Source of the DNA: Massilia agrisoli | GTDB taxonomy: Bacteria > Pseudomonadota > Gammaproteobacteria > Burkholderiales > Burkholderiaceae_D | Direction: 5' to 3' | Length of the DNA: 64,000 bases | NCBI RefSeq assembly: GCF_020831365.1 | Contig: NZ_JAJHPV010000020.1 | Span: forward strand, 124,001-188,000 | Part shown: positions 16,541 through 25,292 of the stretch, piece after piece | Layout of the letters: each line of letters begins with the position of its first letter | Numbering within the stretch: position 1 is the stretch's first letter | Notes under the pieces: model-generated | The model's database searches: none | What the model was told of the DNA's origin: nothing | What the model saw: only the letters and a program-made list of their open reading frames with translations | Program-made: the position numbers and the translations under genes

Positions 16541-18513
16541 TGGCAAGTCCCCGCATGCATAAACTGGGCCGCCTGGCGGCGCTGCCGCTGCTGGCGCTCG
16601 CGCTGGCCGGCTGCGCCGCGCAGATGGCCTACCGCGACGGCCGCAACCTGGTGGAGCAGGACAAGGTCGAAGAAGGCCTGCTGAAGTACCAGGAAGCGAT
16701 CGCTGCGGAACCCGGCAACGCGGTCTACAAGGCGGCCTTCCTGCAGGCGCGCGACCGCAATGCGGTGCGCCTGCTCGAGCAGGCCGAGCGCAGCCGCGCG
16801 GCGGGCAAGGGCGCGCTGGCGCTGCAGGACTACCGCCGCGTGCTGGCGTTCGACCCGGGCAACGAGCGCGCCCGCGCCGGCATGCTGGCCATCGAAATGG
16901 ACGAGCGCCACGCTCGCATGATGGAGGCGGCCGCCGCGTCGGTCGATAAAAAGGAATACGAACAGGCGCGCCTGAAGCTCGGCGCCATCCTGTCCGAGCG
17001 TCCGCAGCATGAAGAAGCGCGCCTGATGCTGGCGCGCGTGAACGAGCAGGCGGGCGCGCGCGCGCCGGAAGATGCGCTGGCAGCGGCGTTCCGCCAGCCG
17101 ATCACCATCGAATTTCGCGAGGCGCCGCTCAAGCAGGTGTTCGAAGTGATCTCGCGCCGCTCCGGCCTGAATTTCGTCTTCGACAAGGATGTCAAGGCCG
17201 ACCAGCGTACGTCGATCTTCCTGAAGAACAGCACCGTCGAGGCGGCCGTCTACTACCTCATGGTCGGCAACCAGCTGGCGCACCAGGTCATGGACGGCAA
17301 CACCATCCTGATCTACCCGAACAGCGCGGTCAAGCTGAAGGAATACCAGGAGCTGACGGTCAAGACCTTCTTCCTCGCGAACGCCGAGGCCAAGACCATC
17401 GTCAACACGCTCAAGACCATCCTCAAGGCGCGCGACGTGGTGGCGGACGAAAAGCTCAACCTCGTGATCATGCGCGACAACCCGGAGGCGATCCGCGTGG
17501 CGTCGCGCCTGGTGGCGCTGCAGGACGTGGCCGAAGCCGAGGTGATGCTCGACGTGGAGATCCTCGAAATCAAGCGAAGCCGCATGATGGAGCTTGGCAT
17601 CTCGTGGCCGAATGAAGTCACGCTGGCGCCATTGACGTCCGCTGGCGGCGGGCCGCTGACGCTGGAAACGGTGCGCAACCTGCGGCGCCGCGACATCGGC
17701 ATCTCCAACCTGTCGGCGACTGTCACCGCCGCCAAGACGGACGGCGATTCGAACACGCTGGCCAACCCGCGCATCCGCGTGCGCAACAAGGAAAAAGCCA
17801 AGGTCGTCATCGGCGACAAGGTCCCCAACGTCACCACCACGATTTCGCCGGGGGCGGGCGGCTTTGCGTCGGAGTCGGTCAACTACATCGACGTCGGCCT
17901 GACACTGAACGTCGAGCCGACCATTTACCTGAACAACGAGGTGGCGATCCGCATCGCGCTGGAGGTGAGTAACCTGGTCAGCACGATCACGACGCCGAAC
18001 GGCACCACCGCGTACCAGATCGGCAGCCGCTCGGCCAGCACCATGCTGCAGCTGAAGGATGGCGAGACCCAGGTGCTGGCTGGCCTGATCAACAGCGAAG
18101 ACCGCAGCAGCGGCAGCAAGGTGCCTGGCCTCGGCAGCCTGCCGATCGTCGGCCGCCTGTTCGGCACCACGCGCGACGACAACGAGAAGACCGAGATCGT
18201 GTTGTCGATCACGCCGCACCTGGTGCGCACGGTGCAGCGCCCCGCGGCATCGCTGTCCGAGTTCAACGCGGGCACCGAATCGAGCTTCCGTTCACGCCCC
18301 GACCAGTCGCCGCGCACCGCGGTAGCCGCGCCAGTGCGCCAGCCTGCGCCGCAGCCGGCGCCTGCGATTCCGTCCGCGCCGCCGCCGCCTGCGCCGGCAT
18401 CACAGCCGCCGCAAGCGGCGCCCGTGCCGCCACAGGTTGCGCCGCAGGTCACGCCGATCCCGGCGCCGACGACTGCCGAAGCGGCCGAACCGCCGCCTGA
18501 AACGGAAGAATAA
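16537..18513 (+). CDS. Lipoprotein secretin (GspD/PilQ/MshL-like) with N-terminal TPR-like repeats
   Basis: About 658 residues; GTG 16537 and ATG 16540 are both possible behind GGAG at 16526. The lipobox LALAGC (Cys near 26) sends it to the outer membrane without a separate pilotin. Residues about 30-175 form TPR-like helical repeats ([32 protein letters not shown]). N0/N1 domains follow ([37 protein letters not shown]), then the secretin core with [15 protein letters not shown] and LSITPHLVR (to about 570), and a Pro/Ala-rich tail of some 80 residues. Canonical GspD has N1-N3 domains and no TPRs, so this is nearer the MSHA/Tad-like branch. Stop and next start share one base (TAATG). Confidence 0.88.
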   Translation: MMASPRMHKLGRLAALPLLALALAGCAAQMAYRDGRNLVEQDKVEEGLLKYQEAIAAEPGNAVYKAAFLQARDRNAVRLLEQAERSRAAGKGALALQDYRRVLAFDPGNERARAGMLAIEMDERHARMMEAAAASVDKKEYEQARLKLGAILSERPQHEEARLMLARVNEQAGARAPEDALAAAFRQPITIEFREAPLKQVFEVISRRSGLNFVFDKDVKADQRTSIFLKNSTVEAAVYYLMVGNQLAHQVMDGNTILIYPNSAVKLKEYQELTVKTFFLANAEAKTIVNTLKTILKARDVVADEKLNLVIMRDNPEAIRVASRLVALQDVAEAEVMLDVEILEIKRSRMMELGISWPNEVTLAPLTSAGGGPLTLETVRNLRRRDIGISNLSATVTAAKTDGDSNTLANPRIRVRNKEKAKVVIGDKVPNVTTTISPGAGGFASESVNYIDVGLTLNVEPTIYLNNEVAIRIALEVSNLVSTITTPNGTTAYQIGSRSASTMLQLKDGETQVLAGLINSEDRSSGSKVPGLGSLPIVGRLFGTTRDDNEKTEIVLSITPHLVRTVQRPAASLSEFNAGTESSFRSRPDQSPRTAVAAPVRQPAPQPAPAIPSAPPPPAPASQPPQAAPVPPQVAPQVTPIPAPTTAEAAEPPPETEE

Positions 18514-18992
18514 TGCTGCAGCGCCTGCCTCGCGGCTTCACGCTGATCGAACTGCTGGTCAGCCTGGCCATCCTCGCCCTGCTGGCGTCGATGGTCATCC
18601 CGGTGACGCAGGTGAGTGTGCAGCGCAAGCAGGAACAGGAGCTGCGCCGCGCGCTGCGCGACATCCGGCAGGGGATCGACTCTTACAAAAAGGCGTATGA
18701 CGAAGGCCGCATCGCCAAGACGCTCAATTCAACCGGGTATCCGCGCACGCTGGAGGTCCTGGTCGATGGCGTTCCCGACCTGCGCAGCCCGAAGCGGTCG
18801 AAGATCTTCTTCATGCGGCGCATTCCGCGCGATCCTTTCAACCCAGAGCCGGACCTGCCCGACGCGGCCACCTGGGGCAAGCGCAGCTACGCCAGCGAAG
18901 CCCTTGACCCGCGCGAAGGCGACGACGTGTACGACGTGTATTCCACGTCCGAGCGGGTGGGCCTGAACGACGTCCCTTACCGGAAATGGTAG
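18513..18992 (+). CDS. Minor pseudopilin with prepilin-type N-terminus
   Basis: The 159-residue protein has a very short leader cut at RLPRG^[13 protein letters not shown], a hydrophobic N-terminal helix, and a hydrophilic domain with [32 protein letters not shown] and [24 protein letters not shown]. The last part is reminiscent of GspG-like 'DPWG..Y' cores. Probably a minor pilin of the secretion pseudopilus. Starts within the secretin stop codon. Confidence 0.85.
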   Translation: MLQRLPRGFTLIELLVSLAILALLASMVIPVTQVSVQRKQEQELRRALRDIRQGIDSYKKAYDEGRIAKTLNSTGYPRTLEVLVDGVPDLRSPKRSKIFFMRRIPRDPFNPEPDLPDAATWGKRSYASEALDPREGDDVYDVYSTSERVGLNDVPYRKW

Positions 18993-18997
18993 CCTCC

Positions 18998-19378
18998 ATG
19001 ATGCGCCGCCTGCGTGCCGGCTTTACCCTGATCGAGCTGCTGGTGGTGCTTGCCATCGTCGCCTTGCTGCTGACCCTGGCCGTGCCGCGCTACCTGCCGC
19101 GAATCGACGGCGCCAAGGAGACCATCCTGCTCGACAACCTGCGCAACACGCGCGAGGTCATCGACCAGTTCTACTCGGACACCGGCCGCTACCCCGATTC
19201 GCTCGACCAGCTGGTGGAAAAAAAGTACTTGCGCAGCGTGCCGGTCGATCCGATCACGGACAGCAGCGCGACCTGGATCGTGGTGCCGCCGGAAGACGGC
19301 GCCAAGGGCGCGGTCTACAGCATCAAGAGCGGCGCGCCGGGCGTTGACCGCAGCGGCAAGCCTTACCTCGACTGGTAG
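18998..19378 (+). CDS. Minor pseudopilin, GspG-like, short form
   Basis: The 126-residue protein starts MMRRLRAG^[25 protein letters not shown], a clear class-III signal with Glu at +5 of the mature pilin. TREVIDQFYSDTGRYPDSLDQLVEKKYL and VPVDPITDSSATW are the conserved GspG-type helix and beta-strand pattern. The exact start (18986, 18998 or 19001) is uncertain; 18998/19001 gives a normal leader. Six bases separate it from the previous stop. Confidence 0.83.
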   Translation: MMRRLRAGFTLIELLVVLAIVALLLTLAVPRYLPRIDGAKETILLDNLRNTREVIDQFYSDTGRYPDSLDQLVEKKYLRSVPVDPITDSSATWIVVPPEDGAKGAVYSIKSGAPGVDRSGKPYLDW

Positions 19379-19382
19379 CGCG

Positions 19383-20075
19383 ATGGCACCGGGAGCGCGC
19401 AACGGCGGCTTTACCTATATCGGCCTGGTCGTGCTGCTGGCGATCCTCGGCCTGGTCGCCGCGGCCGGCATGAAGACCGGGTCGCTGATGCAGCGCGCCG
19501 CCGCCGAAGAAGAACTGCTCGAAATCGGCGCTGCCTTCAGCGAGGCGCTGCGCAGCTACGCGGCCGCCACCCCAAGGGGGCAGCCGCAACAGCCGCCCAA
19601 CCTCGAAGCGCTGCTGAAGGACCCGCGCTTTCCCGGCGTGCGGCGGCACCTGCGCCGGATCTTCGTCGACCCGGTGACCGGCAAGGCCGAGTGGGGCGTC
19701 ATGACGAACGGCGACAAGGCAGGCGTCACCGGCGTCTACAGCTTGTCTGCAGCCAGGCCGCTCAAGGTCGGCAACTTCGACGCGCGCTTCCTCAATTTCG
19801 ACAACAAGGAACGGATCTCGGACTGGAAGTTTACCGCGGCTGGACAGGGCATCATCGTGGTCAACCCTGGCGGCGCCACGCCGCCGCCCGCCGACGCCGG
19901 GCCGCCACCGGCGCCGCCGGAACCCGCGCCCGTCGCCGAGGAAGTCCCGGCGGTTCGCGAACTGCCGTCGGCGCCGGATCCGGAAGAAGCGGCAACGCCG
20001 CCCGAGCCGCCGGCTGAAGAAAAGACCGAAGAAGGCGCCGACGATACGGAAACGCCAAAGCCGGTTGCAAAATAG
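19383..20075 (+). CDS. Minor pseudopilin-like protein with long Pro/Glu-rich C-terminal tail
   Basis: The 230-residue protein has a prepilin-like N-terminus NGG^FTYIGLVVLLAILGL in which the usual Glu+5 is Gly (F-T-Y-I-G), a hallmark of GspK-type or otherwise special minor pilins. The core contains EEELLEIGAAFSEALRSYAAATP, then LLKDPRFPGVRRHLRRIFVDPVTGKAEWG, then an acidic Pro-rich tail of about 60 residues. Loss of Glu+5 in GspK is linked to a tip position in the pseudopilus, so a tip role is a reasonable inference here. Last gene of the operon; the hairpin at 20215 closes the unit. Confidence 0.75.
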   Translation: MAPGARNGGFTYIGLVVLLAILGLVAAAGMKTGSLMQRAAAEEELLEIGAAFSEALRSYAAATPRGQPQQPPNLEALLKDPRFPGVRRHLRRIFVDPVTGKAEWGVMTNGDKAGVTGVYSLSAARPLKVGNFDARFLNFDNKERISDWKFTAAGQGIIVVNPGGATPPPADAGPPPAPPEPAPVAEEVPAVRELPSAPDPEEAATPPEPPAEEKTEEGADDTETPKPVAK

Positions 20076-20214
20076 CCACAGCTCTTTCCTTAAGTTAACG
20101 AAAATGCCGTGCGCGGGGCATGGCTGGCGAGGTGGCATGGTACGATCTTGACATGCATTAAACTGCGACAACACAACAATAAAAACAGCCTGAGTAGGTC
20201 GGTTGTTTTGCAAA

Positions 20215-20240
20215 ACCCGCCTTAACGGCGGGTTTTTTTT
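20215..20240 (+). terminator. Rho-independent terminator after the secretion operon
   Basis: ACCCGCC (20215-20221), loop TTAAC, GGCGGGT (20227-20233), then a run of seven further T. The DNA between the operon stop (20075) and this hairpin shows no gene. Confidence 0.85.
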
Positions 20241-20337
20241 CGCCTGCGCAACGGCCGGGCACGCACGGACCAGTTCAAACGCGAACTTGCCTGTTTTCTG
20301 ATTTACACTGGAAAAAAATGCGGACGCGGGAGCGCGA

Positions 20338-22497
20338 ATGGGGCAAGACGACAGGCAGGAGCTTGACGAGGAGAGGCTGAAGCTGGTGCTGGAGGCGGCC
20401 GATCTCGACCTGTGGGAAAACGACCTGGTGTCGGGCGAAGTCACGCGCCGGGCCGCCCGGGTTTTCGGCGAGCTTGGCTACAGCGGCGACGAGACGGCGC
20501 GCCTGATCGACGACCTGTTCTCGCTGGTGCACCCGGATGACCTGCCGGTGCTGAAATCAGCGCTGCAGCAGCACATGGAGGGGGTGACGCCGCATTACCG
20601 CTGCGAGTTCCGCCTGCGCACCAAGACCGGCGCCTGGGTCTGGTATGCGAACCACGGCAAGATCGTGGACAGCGGCGACGGGGTGCGCGGGCGGCGCCTG
20701 ATCGGCGTCTCCTTCAACATCGATGAACGCAAGCAAAGCGAAGAGCGGGTGCGCGACCAGCAGCGCCTGCTGGCGGAAAGCGAGTCGCGCTACCGTGAAC
20801 TGCTCAGCAACCTGCGTACCGGCATCGTCGTGCACGGTCCCGACACCAGCATCGCCTACAGCAACGCGCGCGCCCACGAACTGCTGGGGCTGTCCGAGGA
20901 CGAGATCCGGGGCAAGCTGGCGCCCGACCGGACCTGGCGTTTCGTCGACGAACAGGGCGCGCCGCTGCCGCTTGCCCACTATCCGGTCAACCGGGTGCTG
21001 GCGAGCGGGCAGGCGATCGAATCCCAGGTGCTCGGTGTGATCCAGCGCGGCGGGGCCCCGGTGTGGCTGCTGGTGAGCGCCTTCCCTGAATTTAAAGGCG
21101 ACGGCGCGCTCAAGCAGGTGGTGGTCAATTTCGACGACATCACGCCGCGCAAGCACGCGGAGCAGGAAATCCACCAGCTGGCGTTTTACGATTCGCTGAC
21201 CGGCCTGCCCAACCGGCGCATGCTGATGGACCGCCTGCACGAAGCGCTGGCGGCCTCCGCGCGCAGCCAGCGTTACGGGGCGGTGCTGTTTATCGACATG
21301 GATAATTTCAAGGCGATCAACGATGTGCTGGGGCACTCGGTTGGCGACCTGATGCTGGTCGAGGCTGCCGCCCGCATCGGCCACTGCCTGCGCGAAGCCG
21401 ACATGGTGGCGCGCCTGGGCGGCGATGAATTCGTCGTACTGGTGGCGGCGGTGCAGGGCGACGCGGGCATGGCCGCGCAACGCATCGCGCTCATTGCCGA
21501 AAAGATCCGCACCTCGCTCAGCGCCCCTTACCAGCTGTTGGGACATGAACGGCACTCCTCACCCAGCATTGGCGTGGCGATGTTCCTCGGCGGCGGGCAG
21601 GGCAATGCCGACACCGTGATCCGCCAGGCCGACATGGCGATGTACAAGGCCAAGGACGCCGGGCGCAACACCTTCCGTTTCTTCAGCGCCGCGATGCAGC
21701 TGGCGGTGGAAAGCCGCGCCGCCCTCGAAGCCGACCTGCGCCTGGCCATCGGCCTCGGCCAGCTGCAGCTGCACTACCAGGTCCAGGTCGACGCGCGGCA
21801 GAACGTGCTGGGCGCCGAAGCGCTGGTGCGCTGGCGCCATCCGGTGCGCGGCCTTGTGTCGCCGCTGCAATTCATTCCGATTGCCGAGGAAAGCAGCCTG
21901 ATCCTTGAGATCGGCAACTGGGTCCTCGATACTGCCTGCGCCCAGCTGGCGCGCTGGCAGGACAAGCCCGCGCTGCGCCACCTGACCCTGGCCGTGAACG
22001 TGAGCGCCCGGCAATTCCGCCAGGCCGACTTCGTCGACATGCTACGCGCGATCGTCGAACGCCATCCCTGCGATGTGTCGCGCCTGAAGCTTGAACTGAC
22101 CGAAAGCATGGTGCTGAGCGACGTGGCGGAAGTGGTGCACAAGATGGAATCGCTGCAAGCCCTCGGACTGAGCCTTTCGATGGACGACTTCGGTACCGGG
22201 TATTCCTCGCTGGCTTACCTGAAGAAACTGCCGCTGGCCCAGATCAAGATCGATCAAAGCTTTGTCCGCGACATCACGACCGACGCGGCCGATGCGGTGA
22301 TGGTCAAAACCATCATCGACCTGGCCCGCAACTTCCACCTGGAAGTGATTGCAGAAGGAGTGGAAACGGTGGAGCAGCTCGAGTTCCTGCGCGCGCACGG
22401 CTGCGCCATGTACCAGGGCTTTTTGTTCGGCAAGCCGCAACCCGTCGAGGCGTTCGAAGAACAGCTGGCCACGCGGGGCGCTGTCGTCCCCGCGTGA
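20338..22497 (+). CDS. PAS-PAS-GGDEF-EAL cyclic-di-GMP enzyme
   Basis: The 719-residue cytoplasmic protein carries two PAS domains (about 12-130 with the PAC-like YRCEFRLRTKTGAWVWY; about 150-280), a GGDEF domain (about 290-450) and an EAL domain (about 465-715). The GGDEF motif is intact (361-365) and is preceded five residues upstream by the inhibitory I-site READ. The EAL site is complete: Glu494 (GAEALVRW), VNVSARQF, ELTESMVL, DDFGTGYSSL, KIDQSF, EGVE. Both diguanylate cyclase and phosphodiesterase activity are possible. No membrane segment, so signals are sensed in the cytoplasm. It has its own transcription unit and is convergent with murJ, 6 bp apart. Confidence 0.92.
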   Translation: MGQDDRQELDEERLKLVLEAADLDLWENDLVSGEVTRRAARVFGELGYSGDETARLIDDLFSLVHPDDLPVLKSALQQHMEGVTPHYRCEFRLRTKTGAWVWYANHGKIVDSGDGVRGRRLIGVSFNIDERKQSEERVRDQQRLLAESESRYRELLSNLRTGIVVHGPDTSIAYSNARAHELLGLSEDEIRGKLAPDRTWRFVDEQGAPLPLAHYPVNRVLASGQAIESQVLGVIQRGGAPVWLLVSAFPEFKGDGALKQVVVNFDDITPRKHAEQEIHQLAFYDSLTGLPNRRMLMDRLHEALAASARSQRYGAVLFIDMDNFKAINDVLGHSVGDLMLVEAAARIGHCLREADMVARLGGDEFVVLVAAVQGDAGMAAQRIALIAEKIRTSLSAPYQLLGHERHSSPSIGVAMFLGGGQGNADTVIRQADMAMYKAKDAGRNTFRFFSAAMQLAVESRAALEADLRLAIGLGQLQLHYQVQVDARQNVLGAEALVRWRHPVRGLVSPLQFIPIAEESSLILEIGNWVLDTACAQLARWQDKPALRHLTLAVNVSARQFRQADFVDMLRAIVERHPCDVSRLKLELTESMVLSDVAEVVHKMESLQALGLSLSMDDFGTGYSSLAYLKKLPLAQIKIDQSFVRDITTDAADAVMVKTIIDLARNFHLEVIAEGVETVEQLEFLRAHGCAMYQGFLFGKPQPVEAFEEQLATRGAVVPA

Positions 22498-22503
22498 ACC
22501 GGC

Positions 22504-24054
22504 TTACTTGCCGCGGCGCTTGAAGTCGCCCAGGCGGAAGCCGAGCGCGAACAGCACGGCGAAATAGGCGGCGGCGCTGGCGCCGATGATGCACAGCAGG
22601 GCCAGCGCGCGCAGCCACGGCGTGGACTGCATTGCCGCCCAGTCGAACTGGCTGGCGCTGTACCAGCTCAGCGCGCCCATCACCGATACCGCGACCGCCA
22701 GCTTGATGAAGAACACGATCCAGCCCTTTTGCGGCACATAGATGCCACGGCTGCGCAAGCCGCCGTAGAGGAAGCCGGCGTTGACGCAGGCGCCCAGGCC
22801 GATCGACAGCGCCAGGCCGGCAACCGCGAAGATCGGCACGAATACCAGGTTCATCAGCTGGGTGAAGACCAGCACGCCGACGGCGATGCGCACCGGGGTG
22901 CGCACGTCCTGGCGCGCGTAAAAGGCCGGCGCCAGCGTCTTGACCAGAATAATGCCGAGCAGGCCGACGCTGTAGGCCACCAGCGGCATCGCCGAGGTGG
23001 TGATCGCCTGCGTGGTGAATTTGCCGTAGTGGAACAGCGTGGCGATCATCGGTTCGGCCAGGGTGGCCAGGCCGACCGCCGCCGGCAGCGCCAGCAGGAA
23101 GGTCAGGCGCAGGCCCCAGTTCAGCAGCGCCGAATATTCGGCCGTGTCGCCGCTGGAGTTCGCCTTCGATAGGCTCGGCAGCAGCACGGTGCCGAGCGCC
23201 ACGCCCAGCATGGCGGTCGGGAATTCCATCAGCCGGTCGGCGTAGGTGAGGGCGGACACGCTGCCGGCCGACAGGCGCGAGGCGATACCGGTATTAATCA
23301 ACAGGCTGATCTGGGCGGCGGAGACGGCGAACACGGCCGGGCCCATCTTGCGCAGCATGCGCATTACGCCCGGGTTGCGCAGGGCGGCGATGGGGTTGAA
23401 CGAGATGCGCGGCAGCATGCCGATTTTCATCAGCGCAGGGATCTGGATGCCGACCTGCAGCAGGCCGCCCACGCACACCGCCACCGCCATCGCGTAGATC
23501 GGCTGTTCAAGGTAATCGACCAGTACCAGCGAAGCAAGGATGAAGGAGATATTCAGCAGCACCGGCGTGAAGGCCGGGATCTTGAACTGGCTCCAGGTGT
23601 TGAGGATGCCGCCGGCCAGCGCGACGAAGGCCATGCAGGCGATGTAAGGGAACATCCAGCGCGTCATCACGACGGCAGCATCAAAAGCCTGCGGATCGTT
23701 GGCCGACTGGCCCATCACCAGCATGATCAGCCAGGGCGCGGTGATGATGCCCACCAGGCTGGTGAGCAGGGTGGCCCAGACCAGCGCAGTGCCGACGCTG
23801 TCGGCGAGGGATTTGGTCTCGGCCTCGCCATGCTGGTTTTTATATTCTGACAAGATCGGCACGAAGGCCTGCGAAAACGCGCCTTCGGCAAACAGGCGGC
23901 GCAACAGGTTGGGCAGGCGGAATGCAACAATAAAGGCGTCGGTATAGGCGGAAGCGCCAAAGGCGCGCGCGAACAGGCTTTCGCGCAGTAATCCGGTGAC
24001 ACGGGACAGCATCGTCATGCTGGAGACGGCGGCCAGGGTTTTGAGCAAGTTCAT
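22504..24054 (-). CDS. murJ: Lipid II flippase MurJ
   Basis: The 516-residue inner-membrane protein of the MOP superfamily has about 14 hydrophobic helices and the MurJ N-terminus MNLLKTLAAVSSMTMLSRVTGLLRE, with the conserved Arg in SRVTGLLRE and RLPNLLRRLFAEGAFSQAFVP. It flips lipid-linked peptidoglycan precursors to the periplasm. Length is as expected for the family. It is transcribed away from rpsT, an arrangement common in betaproteobacteria. Confidence 0.95.
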   Translation of the reverse strand: MNLLKTLAAVSSMTMLSRVTGLLRESLFARAFGASAYTDAFIVAFRLPNLLRRLFAEGAFSQAFVPILSEYKNQHGEAETKSLADSVGTALVWATLLTSLVGIITAPWLIMLVMGQSANDPQAFDAAVVMTRWMFPYIACMAFVALAGGILNTWSQFKIPAFTPVLLNISFILASLVLVDYLEQPIYAMAVAVCVGGLLQVGIQIPALMKIGMLPRISFNPIAALRNPGVMRMLRKMGPAVFAVSAAQISLLINTGIASRLSAGSVSALTYADRLMEFPTAMLGVALGTVLLPSLSKANSSGDTAEYSALLNWGLRLTFLLALPAAVGLATLAEPMIATLFHYGKFTTQAITTSAMPLVAYSVGLLGIILVKTLAPAFYARQDVRTPVRIAVGVLVFTQLMNLVFVPIFAVAGLALSIGLGACVNAGFLYGGLRSRGIYVPQKGWIVFFIKLAVAVSVMGALSWYSASQFDWAAMQSTPWLRALALLCIIGASAAAYFAVLFALGFRLGDFKRRGK

Positions 24055-24133
24055 GGGGCGAGATTATATCCCGGCAACAGTCTGCCCCGACCCCGCGCGC
24101 AAGCGTTGGGGAAACTTATTGTTGAATTTGGAA

Positions 24134-24162
24134 TTGCTCTTGAACGATTATGGCGCTATAAT
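24134..24162 (+). promoter_or_regulatory. Sigma-70 promoter of rpsT
   Basis: TTGCTC (24134-24139), a 17-nt spacer and a consensus TATAAT (24157-24162). This leaves an untranslated leader of about 140 nt before the rpsT ATG at 24308. S20 is often regulated at the level of its leader. Confidence 0.75.
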
Positions 24163-24307
24163 CGAAGGCTGTACAAAATTCTGTTTCGCAGACACTAATG
24201 TTTGGCAGGCACTGGTTTGACTCACATGGTTCTTCGGCAGTTATGAAACCAGTTTGACAGACGCATATGTCCGCAAACGCAACTTTGACCCCGATTTAGG
24301 AAATTCC

Positions 24308-24574
24308 ATGGCAAATACCGCACAGGCACGCAAGCGCGCTCGTCAAGCAGTCAAACAAAACGCTCACAACTCCGCTCAGCGTTCGACCCTGCGTACCGCA
24401 ATCAAAGCAGTTCGCAAGGCTATCCAGGCTGGCGACAAAGCAGCAGCAACCACGATTTTCCAGGCATCCGTGTCGAAGATCGACAGCATCGCTGACAAGA
24501 AGATCATCCACAAGAACAAGGCAGCTCGCCACAAGAGCCGCCTGGCAGCAGCCCTGAAAGCACTGGCAGCTTAA
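24308..24574 (+). CDS. rpsT: 30S ribosomal protein S20
   Basis: The 88-residue, strongly basic helical protein starts [21 protein letters not shown], the S20 signature, and contains [12 protein letters not shown] and [16 protein letters not shown]. It binds 16S rRNA early in 30S assembly. Codon choice is unusually biased toward GCA/CGT as in highly expressed genes. Start is at 24308, not the in-frame upstream ATG at 24254. A hairpin terminator follows. Confidence 0.97.
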   Translation: MANTAQARKRARQAVKQNAHNSAQRSTLRTAIKAVRKAIQAGDKAAATTIFQASVSKIDSIADKKIIHKNKAARHKSRLAAALKALAA

Positions 24575-24646
24575 ATAGCGCTAGTTCGGCGGAATGCCGG
24601 CCCGCACGGGCCGTTCCGCCAGGCTGTACCAGTTCTGGACTAAGAG

Positions 24647-24677
24647 AACCCGCCTGACTTGCGTCACGCGGGTTTTT
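24647..24677. terminator. Terminator shared by rpsT and the convergent DUF192 gene
   Basis: AACCCGC (24647-24653) pairs with GCGGGTT (24668-24674) and is followed by T residues. A GC-rich hairpin lies just before it at 24588-24620 (GGCGGAA...TTCCGCC). Confidence 0.7.
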
Positions 24678-24686
24678 CGCTTTACC

Positions 24687-25127
24687 TCACTTCGGCAGGC
24701 CGTTGACGGTGCTGCCCGGCTTGACGTTTTTCTGCTTGAACCAGCCCAGGTTCATTTCCAGCGCGTACTTCACCGGCGTGGCCGAGCAATGGCTGTCGAG
24801 GGTCTGCGGCTGCATGTCTTCGATGTTGACGATCTTGCCCTCGGCGTCGATGAAGGCGACCGACAGCGGCAGCGGGGTGTTCTTCATCCACATGCATTGC
24901 GAGGTCGCCTGGTCGAACACGAACACCATGCCGTGGTTGTTGGCCATTTTTTCGCGGAACATCAGGCCTTGCTGGCGCTGGGCGTCGGTCTGGGCGACTT
25001 CGGCCTGGATCAGGTGCATGCCGGCCGACAGCTGGATGGTCGTGAAGCGGGCGTTCTGGGCGCCGGCGCCGCAGGCAACCAGCGAGAGCAGGGCGGCCGC
25101 GGCCAGGGGGGCGAGTTTCTTGTTCAT
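24687..25127 (-). CDS. DUF192 family exported protein
   Basis: The 146-residue protein starts at ATG 25127 (MNKKLAPLAAAALLSLVACGAGAQ). The hydrophobic leader could be cut by signal peptidase I after AGAQ or lipidated at the Cys in LVACG. The rest is the DUF192 domain: LIQAEVAQTDAQRQQGLMFRE, NHGMVFVF, CMWMKNTPLPLSVAFID, ALEMNLGWF. The biochemical role of this family is unknown. A frame extending upstream to 25265 reads through a hairpin repeat and is not real. Probably transcribed after rluE, with the repeat at 25211-25291 between them. Confidence 0.88.
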   Translation of the reverse strand: MNKKLAPLAAAALLSLVACGAGAQNARFTTIQLSAGMHLIQAEVAQTDAQRQQGLMFREKMANNHGMVFVFDQATSQCMWMKNTPLPLSVAFIDAEGKIVNIEDMQPQTLDSHCSATPVKYALEMNLGWFKQKNVKPGSTVNGLPK

Positions 25128-25210
25128 ATTCGTCGAGTTGGATAAGGGTGGCTGATTAAGCCACGCCGGTGCTTCGAGCGTCAAGCGCGGACATGCTCGG
25201 TTACACCCCG

Positions 25211-25291
25211 CGTCGTTCCCGCGCAGGCGGGAACCTATACACCGCGTGCCCGCCCGGCTCGGCATGGGTTCCCGTTTGCACGGGAACGACG
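25211..25291. repeat. 81-bp REP/BIME-like double hairpin, family 1, copy A
   Basis: Two hairpins, GTTCCCGC-GCAG-GCGGGAAC and GTTCCCGT-TTGC-ACGGGAAC, stand in opposite orientation. The outer 11 bases CGTCGTTCCCG and CGGGAACGACG are perfectly complementary, so the whole unit can also fold as one long cruciform. A second copy of exactly 81 bp lies at 46489-46569. It abuts the stop codon of rluE (25293), so it probably acts as an mRNA 3'-end stabiliser or attenuator. Confidence 0.8.
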
Positions 25292-25292
25292 T

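Noticed and set aside
20148-20240. TTGACA followed by a terminator-closed stretch, as a possible small RNA
   Set aside because: No -10 element at proper spacing (the best is 21 nt away); the hairpin is adequately explained as the terminator of the secretion operon.
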